DNA of 64,000 nt from Bacteroidaceae bacterium (GTDB taxonomy: Bacteria; Bacteroidota; Bacteroidia; Bacteroidales; Bacteroidaceae), in NCBI GenBank assembly GCA_016291905.1, contig JAEEZS010000031.1, positions 1 to 64,000 of the forward strand, given 5' to 3'. Of the stretch, positions 32,519 to 41,081 are shown in pieces; position 1 is the stretch's first letter, and each line of letters starts with the position of its first letter. Made by a program: the position numbers and the translations under genes. The notes under the pieces are model-generated. The model saw only the letters and a list, made by a program, of their open reading frames with translations, searched no databases and was not told where the DNA came from.

Positions 32519-32809
32519 ATGTCAATTTCAGTTATGTCAGTTATTTTTTAAAGGGTATCATTCTCGCTCCCCTTCCTTTTTTATATTATAATATATTTAT
32601 TATTAATTAGTTATATAAGATAAAAAAGGAGAATTGAGAAAACACATACCCTCAAAATTCTAACTGAAATTGACATAACTGACATGCTCGTCCACACAAC
32701 TCTCTCTCACACACGCCCTTACTCCTCTACGAGGCCATGAATACCTGGCGCAATTTGAAGCCCCGCCACTCGTCATCCGTTCGGGCGGATTTGCAATCCG
32801 CCCGAACGG
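32519..32809. repeat. Extragenic repeat element, copy 2 (complete)
   Basis: From the outside in: 40-bp arms at 32519-32558 and 32646-32685, in inverted orientation, starting with ATACCCT and built from the words TAACTGACA and TAACTGAAATTGACA in swapped order. Inside these are perfect 11-bp inverted repeats (32574-32584, 32620-32630) around a 35-bp core of A and T with a single G. A tail (32697-32775) almost identical to that of copy 1 then leads to a 15-bp hairpin. No open frame of merit is present. The rest of the 32021-33103 gap (32344-32518, 32810-32945) shows nothing I can name. Confidence 0.85.
32777..32809. terminator. Perfect 15-bp GC-rich hairpin at end of repeat copy 2
   Basis: Arms 32777-32791 and 32795-32809 pair perfectly around a 3-base loop, with GGGCGGATT and its complement flanking the loop. 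It replaces the different hairpin found at the same point in copy 1. A short A-run follows on the plus strand. It could end a transcript of the element or be a mobile extragenic palindrome. Confidence 0.5.
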
Positions 32810-32945
32810 GAAAATAGACGTATATTGTGGCTCTATGGCAATCGGCTCATTCTCTCTTCAGGCAACCGCGAGGTCTTTGAAATGAATTATAATGCCTGCA
32901 GGGAGGAAGGATATCCCCTTGTTTTATTTCGCGTCCCCCAACGAA

Positions 32946-33018
32946 AATACTCAAAAATGCGTAGGTTGAGGTAAGATGTCGTGCTATGTCCTGATGGTTT
33001 TACCCATTTTTGAGTATT
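32946..33018. promoter_or_regulatory. 14-bp inverted repeat overlapping the porin-imelysin promoter
   Basis: AATACTCAAAAATG (32946-32959) is repeated in perfect inversion at 33005-33018, 45 bp apart. The right arm covers the -33 box of the promoter of the downstream operon. This layout suits a pair of half-sites for a dimeric or looping regulator. No regulator gene is adjacent, and the sequence does not match a Fur box that I recognise. Confidence 0.55.
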
Positions 33019-33047
33019 GTCCCGTCAGGGAAATGCCTGTACCTTTG
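33016..33047 (+). promoter_or_regulatory. Promoter of the porin-imelysin-di-heme operon
   Basis: The -33 element ATTG (33016-33019, one base off TTTG) and the -7 box TACCTTTG (33040-33047) are 20 bp apart, 56 bp before the porin ATG. Confidence 0.7.
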
Positions 33048-33103
33048 CAGCGGAATTTGAAAGTAAAAAGAATTGTTTAACGTGTACCTTATTTATTAAA
33101 GAG

Positions 33104-34411
33104 ATGCAACCTGTAATTAAGTTTTTCTTCGCTTGCAGCCTTATGGCGGGTGTCTGCCTGGGCTCCGGCGCGCAGACGGTGACTGCCGAGCGTGAGCAGG
33201 CTCGACCGAAGGTCAACAGGCTGAGCGTGGGCGGCTACGGCGAGGTGGCCATGACGCGCAACTTCTTCAGCGACAACGCCAAGCGCTACGTCAATGCCGA
33301 CGAGCATCGCAACGACCCTTCGCACGGACAGTTTGATGTGCCGCACGCCGTGGTCTATCTCGGCTACGACTTCGGCAAGGGCTGGACGATGGGCACGGAG
33401 ATGGAGTTTGAGCATGGCGGCACGGGCGCCAGCTACGAGCACGAGTACGACGAGTTTAACGAATGGGAACAGGAGTTTGAGAAGGGCGGCGAGGTGGAAT
33501 TGGAGCAGTTCTGGCTGCAGAAGAGCTTTTCACGCGCGGCAAACATCAAGGTAGGCCACATTGTGGTGCCCGTGGGGCTGAACAACGCCTACCACGAGCC
33601 GCTGAACTTCTTCACCGTCTATCGTCCCGAGGGCGAGAACACCATCCTGCCCAGCACCTGGCATCAGACGGGCGTTTCCTTCTGGGGACGCAGCGGAAGC
33701 CTTCGCTACGAGGTGCAGCTGCTGGCAGGGCTGAATGCCGACCAGTTTACCAACACGGGCTGGATTCGCAAAGGGGCAGCCACACCACTGGAGTATGAGG
33801 TGGCCAACAAGTTCGGAACGGCTGCCCGCGTGGACTGCTACGCTGCCCCAGGCCTGCGCCTCGGCCTTAGTGCCTACTACGGCCACTCCATCGGGAACAG
33901 CGTCCCTCGCGAGGCGTCAGGCATTACCGCCACCTACAAGGGCGAAGTGTGCGTGGGTTCGCTGGACCTTACCTACAAAGGGCACCACTGGATTGTGCGC
34001 GGGCAGGGCGACTACGGCTATCTGGGCGACGCCGAGCAGCTCAACTACTTCTACAACCGCATCAACAAGCAGTCGCCCTATCACCATGGCACCCGTATCG
34101 TCAGCAGCACAGCCTACGCCGCAGGAATCGAGGCGGGTTACGACATCTTCTCACACATCGGCACGACGCGGGAAGCCGACAAAAAACTCTATGTGTTTGG
34201 GCGTTACGAGCAATACAATCCCTATGCCAAGAACACGCTTAACACCGCCTACGACTACACTTTCGTCCGGCGCATGGCTGCCGGCATCAACTATTTTCCA
34301 GTGCCTGAAATCTGCGTGAAGGCCGAATACTCCCATCGTTTCCTGCGCAGTAAGTACAACGACGAGCCTTCGGTCTCCATCGGCGTGGCCTACGAAGGGT
34401 GGTTCAGGTGA
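33104..34411 (+). CDS. Outer-membrane porin of an imelysin-type uptake operon
   Basis: This is a 435-residue beta-barrel protein. The ATG at 33104 (MQPVIKFFFACSLMAG) begins the signal peptide, cleaved near GSGA-Q; the upstream frame overlaps the promoter. Strands such as 'LSVGGYGEVAMTRNFF' and 'WTMGTEMEFEHGGTGASYE', plus the end 'VSIGVAYEGWFR', are typical of Bacteroidetes porins. Just after the signal peptide, the residues AEREQARPKVNR are encoded by a 34-bp sequence that also occurs, inverted, in an intergenic repeat at 57.7 kb. It is followed by imelysin and di-heme oxidoreductase genes. This gene order is known to me from Bacteroidetes iron-related loci, so a role in metal uptake is inferred. 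Confidence 0.85.
   Translation: MQPVIKFFFACSLMAGVCLGSGAQTVTAEREQARPKVNRLSVGGYGEVAMTRNFFSDNAKRYVNADEHRNDPSHGQFDVPHAVVYLGYDFGKGWTMGTEMEFEHGGTGASYEHEYDEFNEWEQEFEKGGEVELEQFWLQKSFSRAANIKVGHIVVPVGLNNAYHEPLNFFTVYRPEGENTILPSTWHQTGVSFWGRSGSLRYEVQLLAGLNADQFTNTGWIRKGAATPLEYEVANKFGTAARVDCYAAPGLRLGLSAYYGHSIGNSVPREASGITATYKGEVCVGSLDLTYKGHHWIVRGQGDYGYLGDAEQLNYFYNRINKQSPYHHGTRIVSSTAYAAGIEAGYDIFSHIGTTREADKKLYVFGRYEQYNPYAKNTLNTAYDYTFVRRMAAGINYFPVPEICVKAEYSHRFLRSKYNDEPSVSIGVAYEGWFR
33183..33216 (+). repeat. 34-bp extragenic repeat embedded in the porin gene
   Basis: Identical over 34 bp to the reverse complement of 57736-57769. Here it is in frame and encodes the linker after the signal peptide. It includes the short palindrome GACCGAAGGTC. 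Confidence 0.9.
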
Positions 34412-34475
34412 TTAATTGATAATGGACGACTGATGATTGATAATGAAGAATTAACCTTTTATAATATAAAAAACA

Positions 34476-35720
34476 ATGAGAAAGTTTTTATCGTATGCAA
34501 TGTTGCTTGCTTTGGCAAGTGTGGGGTTTGTGGCTTGCGAACCCAAAGAAGAGATCAACGATGAGCAGTATGCCGACCGTACCTACGGCAACGAGGCTGT
34601 CGCATCGTGCGAGGAACTTATCAACCAGTTGAATGCCGCCACGGAGAAAATCCTGAAGAGCCGGCTTACCGAGGCTCAGGAGGCCGGCTTGCAGGCTGCG
34701 GTGAAGAACGATGTGGAGAAGGTCATCGTCCCGACGTATACCCGATTGGCCGATGCTGCCTTGAAGCTGCAACAGGCCTTGGGCGACCTTTCGGCGAAGG
34801 AAATCAAGCAGTCAGACATCGACGCAGCCTGTAATGCCTTCAAGGAGGCACGTGCCTGGTGGGAGAAGAGCGAAGCCTTCCTTGGTGGTGCTGCCAGCGA
34901 CTTCGACATCGACCCGACCATCGACTCGTGGCCTCTGAACCGCGACATGCTGCTCAGTTATTTCAAGTCGGGTACGTACAGCGACGAGGCGCTGGAGGAT
35001 GCCAGCATCCTCGGCTTCCATGCCCTGGAGTTCGTGCTCTTCCGTGAAGGCAAAAACCGCACCGTGGCTGAATTCCAGACCAATGACACCTATAAGGGCT
35101 TTACGGCCGTTCCCGCAGCCGAGGAACTGAAGTACGCCCAGGCCGTCGCCAAAGAACTGGTCATCCGCTGCTGTCAACTGCAGGTCTCCTGGGAGCTGAC
35201 GCCGGATGCGAAGCGCCTGGATGCCGTTGCCAAAGCCGGGCTGGAGTATCAGACGAAAAACGGCCAGTCGTTCGGCTGGAATATGATGAATGCCGGTGCT
35301 GCCGGAAGCACGTTCAGCAGCCTTGCCGACGCCATTCAGCAACTGCTCAACGACGACGAGGGCAGCTGTGCTGCCATTGCTGACGAGGTTGGCTCGGGCA
35401 AGATTGGCAATCCCTTCGGCTCGGGTTACATCTTCTACGTCGAGTCGCCTTACAGCTATAACTCCATTACCGACTTCCAGAACAACATCCGCTCCATTGA
35501 GAATGTATGGTATGGCAGCACCGACGGCAGCAAGAGCCCAGCCAAGAGCAGTCTGCACCAGTGGTTCAAGGACAACGATTCCGTTACGGGCGAGAAGGTG
35601 GAGAAGGCCATCAGCAACGCCATCAGCAAGATTGGCGCCATGCCTTATCCGTTTGTGAAATACGTCAGCACCATCTGGAACAAGTCCTTCGAGGACGACA
35701 AGGTGGTTGACATTGAATAA
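34476..35720 (+). CDS. Imelysin (M75/EfeO-like) lipoprotein
   Basis: This is a 414-residue lipoprotein with signal MRKFLSYAMLLALASVG and lipobox FVAC. The imelysin fold is shown by the helix-rich body with 'SWPLNRDMLL' and the hallmark 'GFHALEFVLFREG', equivalent to the GxHxxE signature of the family. The C-terminus contains 'GAMPYPFVKYV'. Imelysin-like proteins are periplasmic or surface metal-binding proteins, many in iron uptake, and generally not active peptidases despite the M75 label. It lies 64 bp after the porin gene and 22 bp before the di-heme oxidoreductase gene, so the three form one operon. AT-rich word repeats (GATTGATAATGA) occupy the gap upstream. Confidence 0.93.
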   Translation: MRKFLSYAMLLALASVGFVACEPKEEINDEQYADRTYGNEAVASCEELINQLNAATEKILKSRLTEAQEAGLQAAVKNDVEKVIVPTYTRLADAALKLQQALGDLSAKEIKQSDIDAACNAFKEARAWWEKSEAFLGGAASDFDIDPTIDSWPLNRDMLLSYFKSGTYSDEALEDASILGFHALEFVLFREGKNRTVAEFQTNDTYKGFTAVPAAEELKYAQAVAKELVIRCCQLQVSWELTPDAKRLDAVAKAGLEYQTKNGQSFGWNMMNAGAAGSTFSSLADAIQQLLNDDEGSCAAIADEVGSGKIGNPFGSGYIFYVESPYSYNSITDFQNNIRSIENVWYGSTDGSKSPAKSSLHQWFKDNDSVTGEKVEKAISNAISKIGAMPYPFVKYVSTIWNKSFEDDKVVDIE

Positions 35721-35742
35721 GGATTTTTAGACGTTAGGAAGT

Positions 35743-37488
35743 ATGAAAAACAGGGCTTTTTATTCTTCATTATTCATTCTTTTTTCATTACTACTGTTCT
35801 CCTCCTGCCGTGAGGACGAGCCTGTTGACAACCTGGAGCCTGCCGAGGAGACCTTCGGCGTAGCCAACGAGGTGTTCACGGCCGACGAGTGGTATCCGGG
35901 CGGCCAGTTAGGCACCACGCTTGCCAAGAGTTACTCAGCCGCTGCGCCGGCTGTCGATGCCCTTGCCGACGGTATGGCCCGCTTCAAGCATGGCGAGGAC
36001 TTCTTTGAGCACCTCTACACCCTCAACACCGAGCCCCGCAAGGGCCTTGGCCCTGCCTGGGTGCGTCCCAGCTGCATCCATTGTCACCCCTCCTACGGAC
36101 ACGGCAAGCGCATGGACCGCTATCGTGCCAACGACTTCGGCAACGGCTACCTGCTCGTCATCTACCACCCCGACAACAATGCTTACATCAGCGAGGTCAC
36201 GGGCATGCCGCAGACCGCAGCCATGACGCCCTTCAAGGCACCCATCGATGAGACGCTGATTAACATCCAATGGAAGAACGTTACCTCAATGCCCAGCGGA
36301 CTGAAGATGGAGTTCCCTGCCGACGGCGAGAAGTTTGCCCTCATCTATCCCGAGGTGACGATACCCCAGTCGGCTTTCAACACCAATCCGCTGCCCGACA
36401 ACTACGAAGTGCGCCTCGAGAGCACCATCGGCATCTACGGCACAGGTCTGCTGGATGCCATCACCGACGAGGACATGCGCGAACAGCATCGTGCCGAAGC
36501 CCCTTACGTGGCGCTGAATCCTGCCTTTTGGGACAAGGAGGCGAACGACTTCAAGCCTTCGGCCTATTACAGCGCGCCCTATAACGACCTGGGCACCTTC
36601 CGTGGCACGCACGGCCCCGTGAAGCGCTTCACCTATGCGATGACACGCGGCTCGTTGCAGGACGGCGCAGGCGCTAATGCCATTTGGAACATCACCAACG
36701 TCACCCGCTCTGACCGTCACTGGCTCTACTCCACACCCGCGTGGGCAAAGGCTCAGTCGGAAGACCCCGAGGTCATCGACTATATCCAGCAACATGGCAA
36801 CGACAAGTCATCCCTGCTCTATCCCTACTATGCCGACGGTACCCGCGAGGGCATAGCCGTCCGTATCAACGACATCCTGAGTGCAACGTCCATTGCCAAG
36901 AAGGAGACGTTCGACAAGTATCTCTACTTTAGCGCCCCCTATGGCGGCAAGGACGAGATGAGCGACGAGGATTACTACGACTTCATGGTGTGGCACCGTG
37001 GCCTTGCCGTTCCGGCTGCGCGTGACCTCGACAAGCCTGCCGTGAAGCGTGGCAAGCAGCTTTTCAACAAGATTGGTTGCGCTGCCTGCCATCGTCCTTC
37101 ATGGAAAACGGGCAAGGACGATATGTGGGTCGATGCCAGCACGAAGGCCTATGCTGAATCGAAGGGATTGGACCCCGCCAAGGCGCTGCCAAAGTATGCC
37201 GAGCAGACCATCTGGCCCTACACCGACATGGTGCAGCATCGCCTCTACATGATTAACGATATCCGCACGGGCTGGTGCCGTACCACTCCTCTATGGGGAC
37301 GTGGCCTCTCGCTGCGACTCACAGGTGCTGAAGACCGCCTGCACGATTGCCGTGCCCGTAACGAAATAGAAGCTATCATGTGGCATGCCTATAGTTCGGA
37401 GTCTGACGCTTACGATAGCGCCCTAAGGTTCTACAACCTCTCCAAGGAAGACCGCGACGCCATCGTCCTCTTCCTCCGCGCCATTTGA
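35743..37488 (+). CDS. Di-heme cytochrome c oxidoreductase-like lipoprotein (DUF1111/COG3488)
   Basis: This is a 581-residue lipoprotein (MKNRAFYSSLFILFSLLLFSSC, acylated Cys22). Two heme c sites are visible: Cys111-IHCH in 'PSCIHCHPSYGHG' and Cys446-AACH in 'IGCAACHRPSW'. 'LYFSAPYGG', 'WPYTDMVQH' and 'RTTPLWGRGLSLRLTG' are typical of the family, which was annotated as thiol oxidoreductase and is related to di-heme peroxidases. It probably works in electron transfer at the outer membrane or periplasm, perhaps changing the redox state of a metal taken up by the porin/imelysin pair. It is the third gene of the operon. Confidence 0.92.
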   Translation: MKNRAFYSSLFILFSLLLFSSCREDEPVDNLEPAEETFGVANEVFTADEWYPGGQLGTTLAKSYSAAAPAVDALADGMARFKHGEDFFEHLYTLNTEPRKGLGPAWVRPSCIHCHPSYGHGKRMDRYRANDFGNGYLLVIYHPDNNAYISEVTGMPQTAAMTPFKAPIDETLINIQWKNVTSMPSGLKMEFPADGEKFALIYPEVTIPQSAFNTNPLPDNYEVRLESTIGIYGTGLLDAITDEDMREQHRAEAPYVALNPAFWDKEANDFKPSAYYSAPYNDLGTFRGTHGPVKRFTYAMTRGSLQDGAGANAIWNITNVTRSDRHWLYSTPAWAKAQSEDPEVIDYIQQHGNDKSSLLYPYYADGTREGIAVRINDILSATSIAKKETFDKYLYFSAPYGGKDEMSDEDYYDFMVWHRGLAVPAARDLDKPAVKRGKQLFNKIGCAACHRPSWKTGKDDMWVDASTKAYAESKGLDPAKALPKYAEQTIWPYTDMVQHRLYMINDIRTGWCRTTPLWGRGLSLRLTGAEDRLHDCRARNEIEAIMWHAYSSESDAYDSALRFYNLSKEDRDAIVLFLRAI

Positions 37489-37544
37489 TGAATCAATACC
37501 AGCCTTCGTCGTTGTTTCTTTATAGTGGATATGATGAGGCGGTC

Positions 37545-38606
37545 CTACAGCACGGGGAGGATGTTGTCCCAGACGAGGTTGAGCTCGCCCTGCATGTCGC
37601 CCACCTCGGAGGTAATGGCGATGACGGCGTTTTTTTCGGGAACCACGATGATGTACTGCCCCATGGCTCCGTCGGCACGGAAGCAGTTGTGACGGCAACG
37701 CCACATCTGGTAGCCGTAGCCCTGCATCCAATCGCTGGTCTCGGTGTTCATGCCGCGTTCGTCGGCCTGTTCCTGACGTGTGCCGGGGTTGATGCTCTCC
37801 ACTTGCTTCTTTGACATCTCGGCAACCCACTCAGCGGGAATCACCTGCTTGCCATTCCACACGCCCTTCTGGAGCAGCAGCTGGCCCATCTTTGCCAGGT
37901 CCTCAGTCTTCAGATAGAGCCCCCAGCCTCCGCAGTTGATTCCCTGCGGGCTCTCGTCCCAACGGGGTTTCTCGATGTGGAGAGGCTCGAAGAGGCGGGT
38001 GGTAAGGTAGTCAACGACTTTCTCGCCGGTCACCTGCTGCACGATGGCGGAGAGGATGTAGGTGCCAGTGCTGTTGTAGAGGTAATAGGTGCCTGGCTGA
38101 TGCACGACGGGGTGGGCGAGGAAGGCCGTCACCCAGTCCGTCAGGGCATTACGGGAAGAGAGTTCGCTGTCGTGGCCGCACGTCATGGTCAGGAGGTCGC
38201 GCACAGTCATCGCCTTCAGGTTGTCGCTGACCTCGGCAGGCAGCTTATCGGGGAAGAAGTCGATGACTTTGTCCGTCAGCGCCATTTTGCCGTCGGCTAT
38301 GGCCAGTCCCACAGCCGTGGAGGTGAAGGTCTTGCTGACGGAGTGGAGTGCATGTGGCTTATCTTCTGCGCCCTGGCTCTGCCAACGGCTGTAGATGACG
38401 TTGCCGTCCTTCACAAGCATTGCGCTGTGGACGTCCATTTTCTTTTCGGCAGCTGCCTGGAAGAAGTAGTCCATTGCCTTGGCTACATTATCGGGTGTTT
38501 CAGCACGGGGCAGGTCGATGATGTCTGCCGTTGTTTTCACAGGGTTCTTGCACGCCGTTAGTGCCACCAGCACCACGAGTGCGCATAAAAAGTGTCTCTG
38601 TTTCAT
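37545..38606 (-). CDS. Beta-lactamase-related serine hydrolase lipoprotein (class C-like)
   Basis: This is a 353-residue protein with signal MKQRHFLCALVVLVALTAC and a lipobox Cys at residue 19. The S-x-x-K catalytic motif is Ser89-Val-Ser-Lys92 ('LHSVSKTF'), and the second motif is Tyr177-Asn-Ser in 'YYLYNSTG'. A C-terminal 'RADGAMGQYIIVVPE' fits the HxG/KTG-equivalent strand. The family (Pfam beta-lactamase, COG1680) includes esterases and D-amino-acid peptidases; few of its members give antibiotic resistance, and nothing here suggests it. It follows the DUF3472 gene by 21 bp on the minus strand and converges with the di-heme gene 56 bp away. Confidence 0.93.
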   Translation of the reverse strand: MKQRHFLCALVVLVALTACKNPVKTTADIIDLPRAETPDNVAKAMDYFFQAAAEKKMDVHSAMLVKDGNVIYSRWQSQGAEDKPHALHSVSKTFTSTAVGLAIADGKMALTDKVIDFFPDKLPAEVSDNLKAMTVRDLLTMTCGHDSELSSRNALTDWVTAFLAHPVVHQPGTYYLYNSTGTYILSAIVQQVTGEKVVDYLTTRLFEPLHIEKPRWDESPQGINCGGWGLYLKTEDLAKMGQLLLQKGVWNGKQVIPAEWVAEMSKKQVESINPGTRQEQADERGMNTETSDWMQGYGYQMWRCRHNCFRADGAMGQYIIVVPEKNAVIAITSEVGDMQGELNLVWDNILPVL

Positions 38607-38627
38607 GGCTGTTAAGTTGTAAATAGG

Positions 38628-40952
38628 TCATTTGACGATGAATTTCTTGCCGTTGAAGATGTAAAGGCCCGAGGCTGGGCGGACGACAGGGCGACCGTCG
38701 AGGGTGTAGCAGAGGTTGTTAAGGACCTTAAGGTCTTTAAAGTCCTTAAGGTCCTTAAAGTCTTTAAGGTCTTTGGGGGTGCTGATGCCCGAGCCACCAT
38801 GGAGGGCTTCCTCGCTGGCAGTCAGGAGGGCGCGGATGTAGGCCTCGTCGTAGTCGAGGGCGTAGTTATGTCGTAGCTCGAAACGGGTGCCGTCGTTGGC
38901 TGAGCTGCCCTTCTCGACGGGCTGCGCCTTCGTGGCATCGATGCTGATGCGTGTGGTACCCATACCGATGAGGAAACCCGTGGAGGAACGGGAGATGTTG
39001 CAGGCCGTGGGAGTGGCTGTCAGCGGTGAGAGGCCGGCAGACAAGGCGGTGGGGGAGAGGTAGAGGCGCAGGCCGGGATTATAGATGTAGTACTCTTTGT
39101 AGGTCTCGGAGCGCAGGATGAGCCAGTTGTTGCAAGGGTCGTTGACGCGGACGGGAGCGGCATGCTGGGCAAGCGCACCCTCCTGAACTGATTCGCCAAC
39201 GGTGAGCGTGGTGCCGTCAGGGGTAGCGACAAGGATGCCACGCCCGGCGAGGTTGCGAAGCTGATAGGTGTAGAACGAGCTGATTCGCTCCAGGCTGCCC
39301 ACGACGCCGTACTTGAGAGGTGTAGCTGTGGCTGCAAGGTCGTTCAAGGTAGCGGTGAAGGCTTTGGTGTCGGAGCCGTTGCCGCCATCGTAGAGTTCGG
39401 CTAGCGGGACAAGGTCGGCGCTGCTGTAGCTGCCGAAACGGTCGGCGTTCGCCAACAGGGAAGCCACGAGGCCCTTCACACCACCCGCCTTGGAGCGTGC
39501 CTCGTTGATGAGGCCGCTCATACGGTCGGCCTCGCTGTGGATGATGGCACGGTTGACCTGGGCTGTCAGAGGAGCGAGGTCAATGGTGTCGACCCACGTC
39601 ATAGGCCCAGTGGGCAGGGGGATGGAACTGGAACTGTCGCGTTTCTCGACGAAGCCGCCCGTCTGCATGTAGAAGCAGTTGGGATAGGCATCGGTGGCGC
39701 CGTGTCCGTAGTCGGTACGCGAGAAACGGCTGCCGTCGCCCTGTGTATGGCCGAAGCTGACTTTGTTGCGGGCATACCAGCGGCCCGAGGCGGTGGAGCG
39801 CATGGCGGGGTTACGGAAGTAAGCGCGGCGGAACAGTTCGCCTCCATCGTCGGTGAAGTTCTCGATGAAGGAGTAGAAGCCGTTGTAGAGGTGGTTGCGC
39901 CCGCTCTCGCGCAGCGAGGCGATGTAGTGCCACTCTGTCTCGTAGTCCATCTTGTACCACATGCTCTCGATGGTATTTTCGTAGGTGACGGTGCGGGTGG
40001 TGCCGTCAGCATCGGTGACGTCAACTTCCACCTGCTCGGGGCGTCCGTTGAGGAGGAACTGCACCCAATGGTCGGTCTGCCACCAGTGGCCCGTGGGGTA
40101 GCGGGCGCTGGTGCCGGTACCCTCACCGCCGAAGCGGGTGATATAGACGTCGGGTCCGATGTCGAGGGCGCCGCTGCGCAAGTAGTCAGGCAGATAGGGG
40201 TCGCTGTCGGTGTCACCGTTGTCCCACACGGAGAAGAGCACCTGGTGGTTGTAGCCTCCGGCGCCGTCCCAAATGGACTGCACACCGCTGTAGCCGGCAT
40301 CGGTACCGATGGACATGACGTAGGTGTTAGGGCGCTCGTACTGCGAGGGGTACATGACTTCGAGATAGACCCAGTCGTACGACTCGCCTGACGGAGCCTG
40401 ACGGTCGGAGGTGGAGTAGGAGAAAAGGTGTACGGAGGGCGCCATGAAGATGGGCGAGTCACCGACGGCCTGCGCAGCCTCGCGCTGGAACTCCAGGCAC
40501 TTCACCTGCCGGATGGAGGTGCGCTCGGGGGTGGTGAGTTCGAAGCGGTACCACGTGTCGCGGGGAAAGACTACGTCGGGCATGAGCTCTATACGCTGTT
40601 CGCCGCGTGCTTGAGTGGAGTCGCTGACGGCGGTGTGAGTGGTGATGGTATCGCCCGTTTCGGGACAGACGACAGCGAGCTGCACGATGGCCGTACAGCT
40701 GATGCGGGGCGTGAGCAGGATGTCAGCACGCACATGTCCGGCAGGGACGCGCAGACAGTATACGACGGTGACGCCGTCGGCACCTTGAGGCCAGCCAATG
40801 GCAGCATCGTTACGATGCACGGCGAAGTACTGACCGTCGAGTTCCTGAAAGCAACGTCCGCCCCACACCACGTCCACTGTCGGACGGTAATCAACGGAAT
40901 GGACTGTGAATGGCAGCAGGGCGGAGAATAATAGAAGTAGGGTCTGTTTCAT
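38628..40952 (-). CDS. Secreted DUF5077/DUF3472 protein with sorting tail
   Basis: This is a 774-residue protein starting at ATG 40952 (MKQTLLLLFSALLPFTVHS, signal peptide). An N-terminal beta domain (about 20-140) is followed by the DUF3472 core ('YTYVMSIGTDAGYSG'-like region, 'SIWDGAGGYNHQVLFSVWDNGD', 'RFGGEGTGTS', 'HWWQTDHWVQFLLN'). Such proteins are linked with polysaccharide use in Bacteroidetes, but the activity is not known. The C-terminus SGLYIFNGKKFIVK looks like a type IX sorting tail. Just before it, a 9-bp repeat array encodes a Lys-Asp-(Leu/Phe) run. It is divergent from the GH2 gene and probably co-transcribed with the serine hydrolase gene. Confidence 0.85.
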   Translation of the reverse strand: MKQTLLLLFSALLPFTVHSVDYRPTVDVVWGGRCFQELDGQYFAVHRNDAAIGWPQGADGVTVVYCLRVPAGHVRADILLTPRISCTAIVQLAVVCPETGDTITTHTAVSDSTQARGEQRIELMPDVVFPRDTWYRFELTTPERTSIRQVKCLEFQREAAQAVGDSPIFMAPSVHLFSYSTSDRQAPSGESYDWVYLEVMYPSQYERPNTYVMSIGTDAGYSGVQSIWDGAGGYNHQVLFSVWDNGDTDSDPYLPDYLRSGALDIGPDVYITRFGGEGTGTSARYPTGHWWQTDHWVQFLLNGRPEQVEVDVTDADGTTRTVTYENTIESMWYKMDYETEWHYIASLRESGRNHLYNGFYSFIENFTDDGGELFRRAYFRNPAMRSTASGRWYARNKVSFGHTQGDGSRFSRTDYGHGATDAYPNCFYMQTGGFVEKRDSSSSIPLPTGPMTWVDTIDLAPLTAQVNRAIIHSEADRMSGLINEARSKAGGVKGLVASLLANADRFGSYSSADLVPLAELYDGGNGSDTKAFTATLNDLAATATPLKYGVVGSLERISSFYTYQLRNLAGRGILVATPDGTTLTVGESVQEGALAQHAAPVRVNDPCNNWLILRSETYKEYYIYNPGLRLYLSPTALSAGLSPLTATPTACNISRSSTGFLIGMGTTRISIDATKAQPVEKGSSANDGTRFELRHNYALDYDEAYIRALLTASEEALHGGSGISTPKDLKDFKDLKDFKDLKVLNNLCYTLDGRPVVRPASGLYIFNGKKFIVK
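38719..38772. repeat. Six 9-bp tandem repeats inside the DUF3472 gene
   Basis: Six units of TTAA(G/A)G(T/A)C(C/T) run without gaps and encode repeated Lys-Asp-Leu/Phe on the minus strand. The unit length is a multiple of three, so copy changes keep the frame. Confidence 0.9.
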
Positions 40953-40972
40953 TGGGCAAGGGTTTTCGGCTG

Positions 40973-40980
40973 CGAAGATA
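40973..40980 (-). promoter_or_regulatory. Promoter -7-like box for the DUF3472 gene
   Basis: Minus strand TATCTTCG, one base off TAnnTTTG and identical to the box of the divergent GH2 gene. The -33 region reads CTTG 20 bp upstream. Confidence 0.45.
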
Positions 40981-41031
40981 GGGTGAATCTGCCAAAAAGC
41001 CAAGAAAAGCGCCGGAAATTAGCAGGGAAGA

Positions 41032-41063
41032 TTTGGCGGTTTGTATTTTTTGCTTTATCTTCG
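41032..41063 (+). promoter_or_regulatory. Promoter of the GH2-GH36 genes
   Basis: The -33 box TTTG (41032-41035) and the -7 box TATCTTCG (41056-41063) are 20 bp apart. A 7-bp hairpin (GATGCGG/CCGCATC, 41103-41120) lies between it and the second possible start at 41127. Confidence 0.65.
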
Positions 41064-41081
41064 CCGAAAATTCAATGAACA

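Noticed and set aside
37545-38606. Serine hydrolase as an antibiotic resistance beta-lactamase
   Set aside because: The family is broad (esterases, peptidases), and it is a lipoprotein in an operon with a DUF3472 gene; no resistance context.
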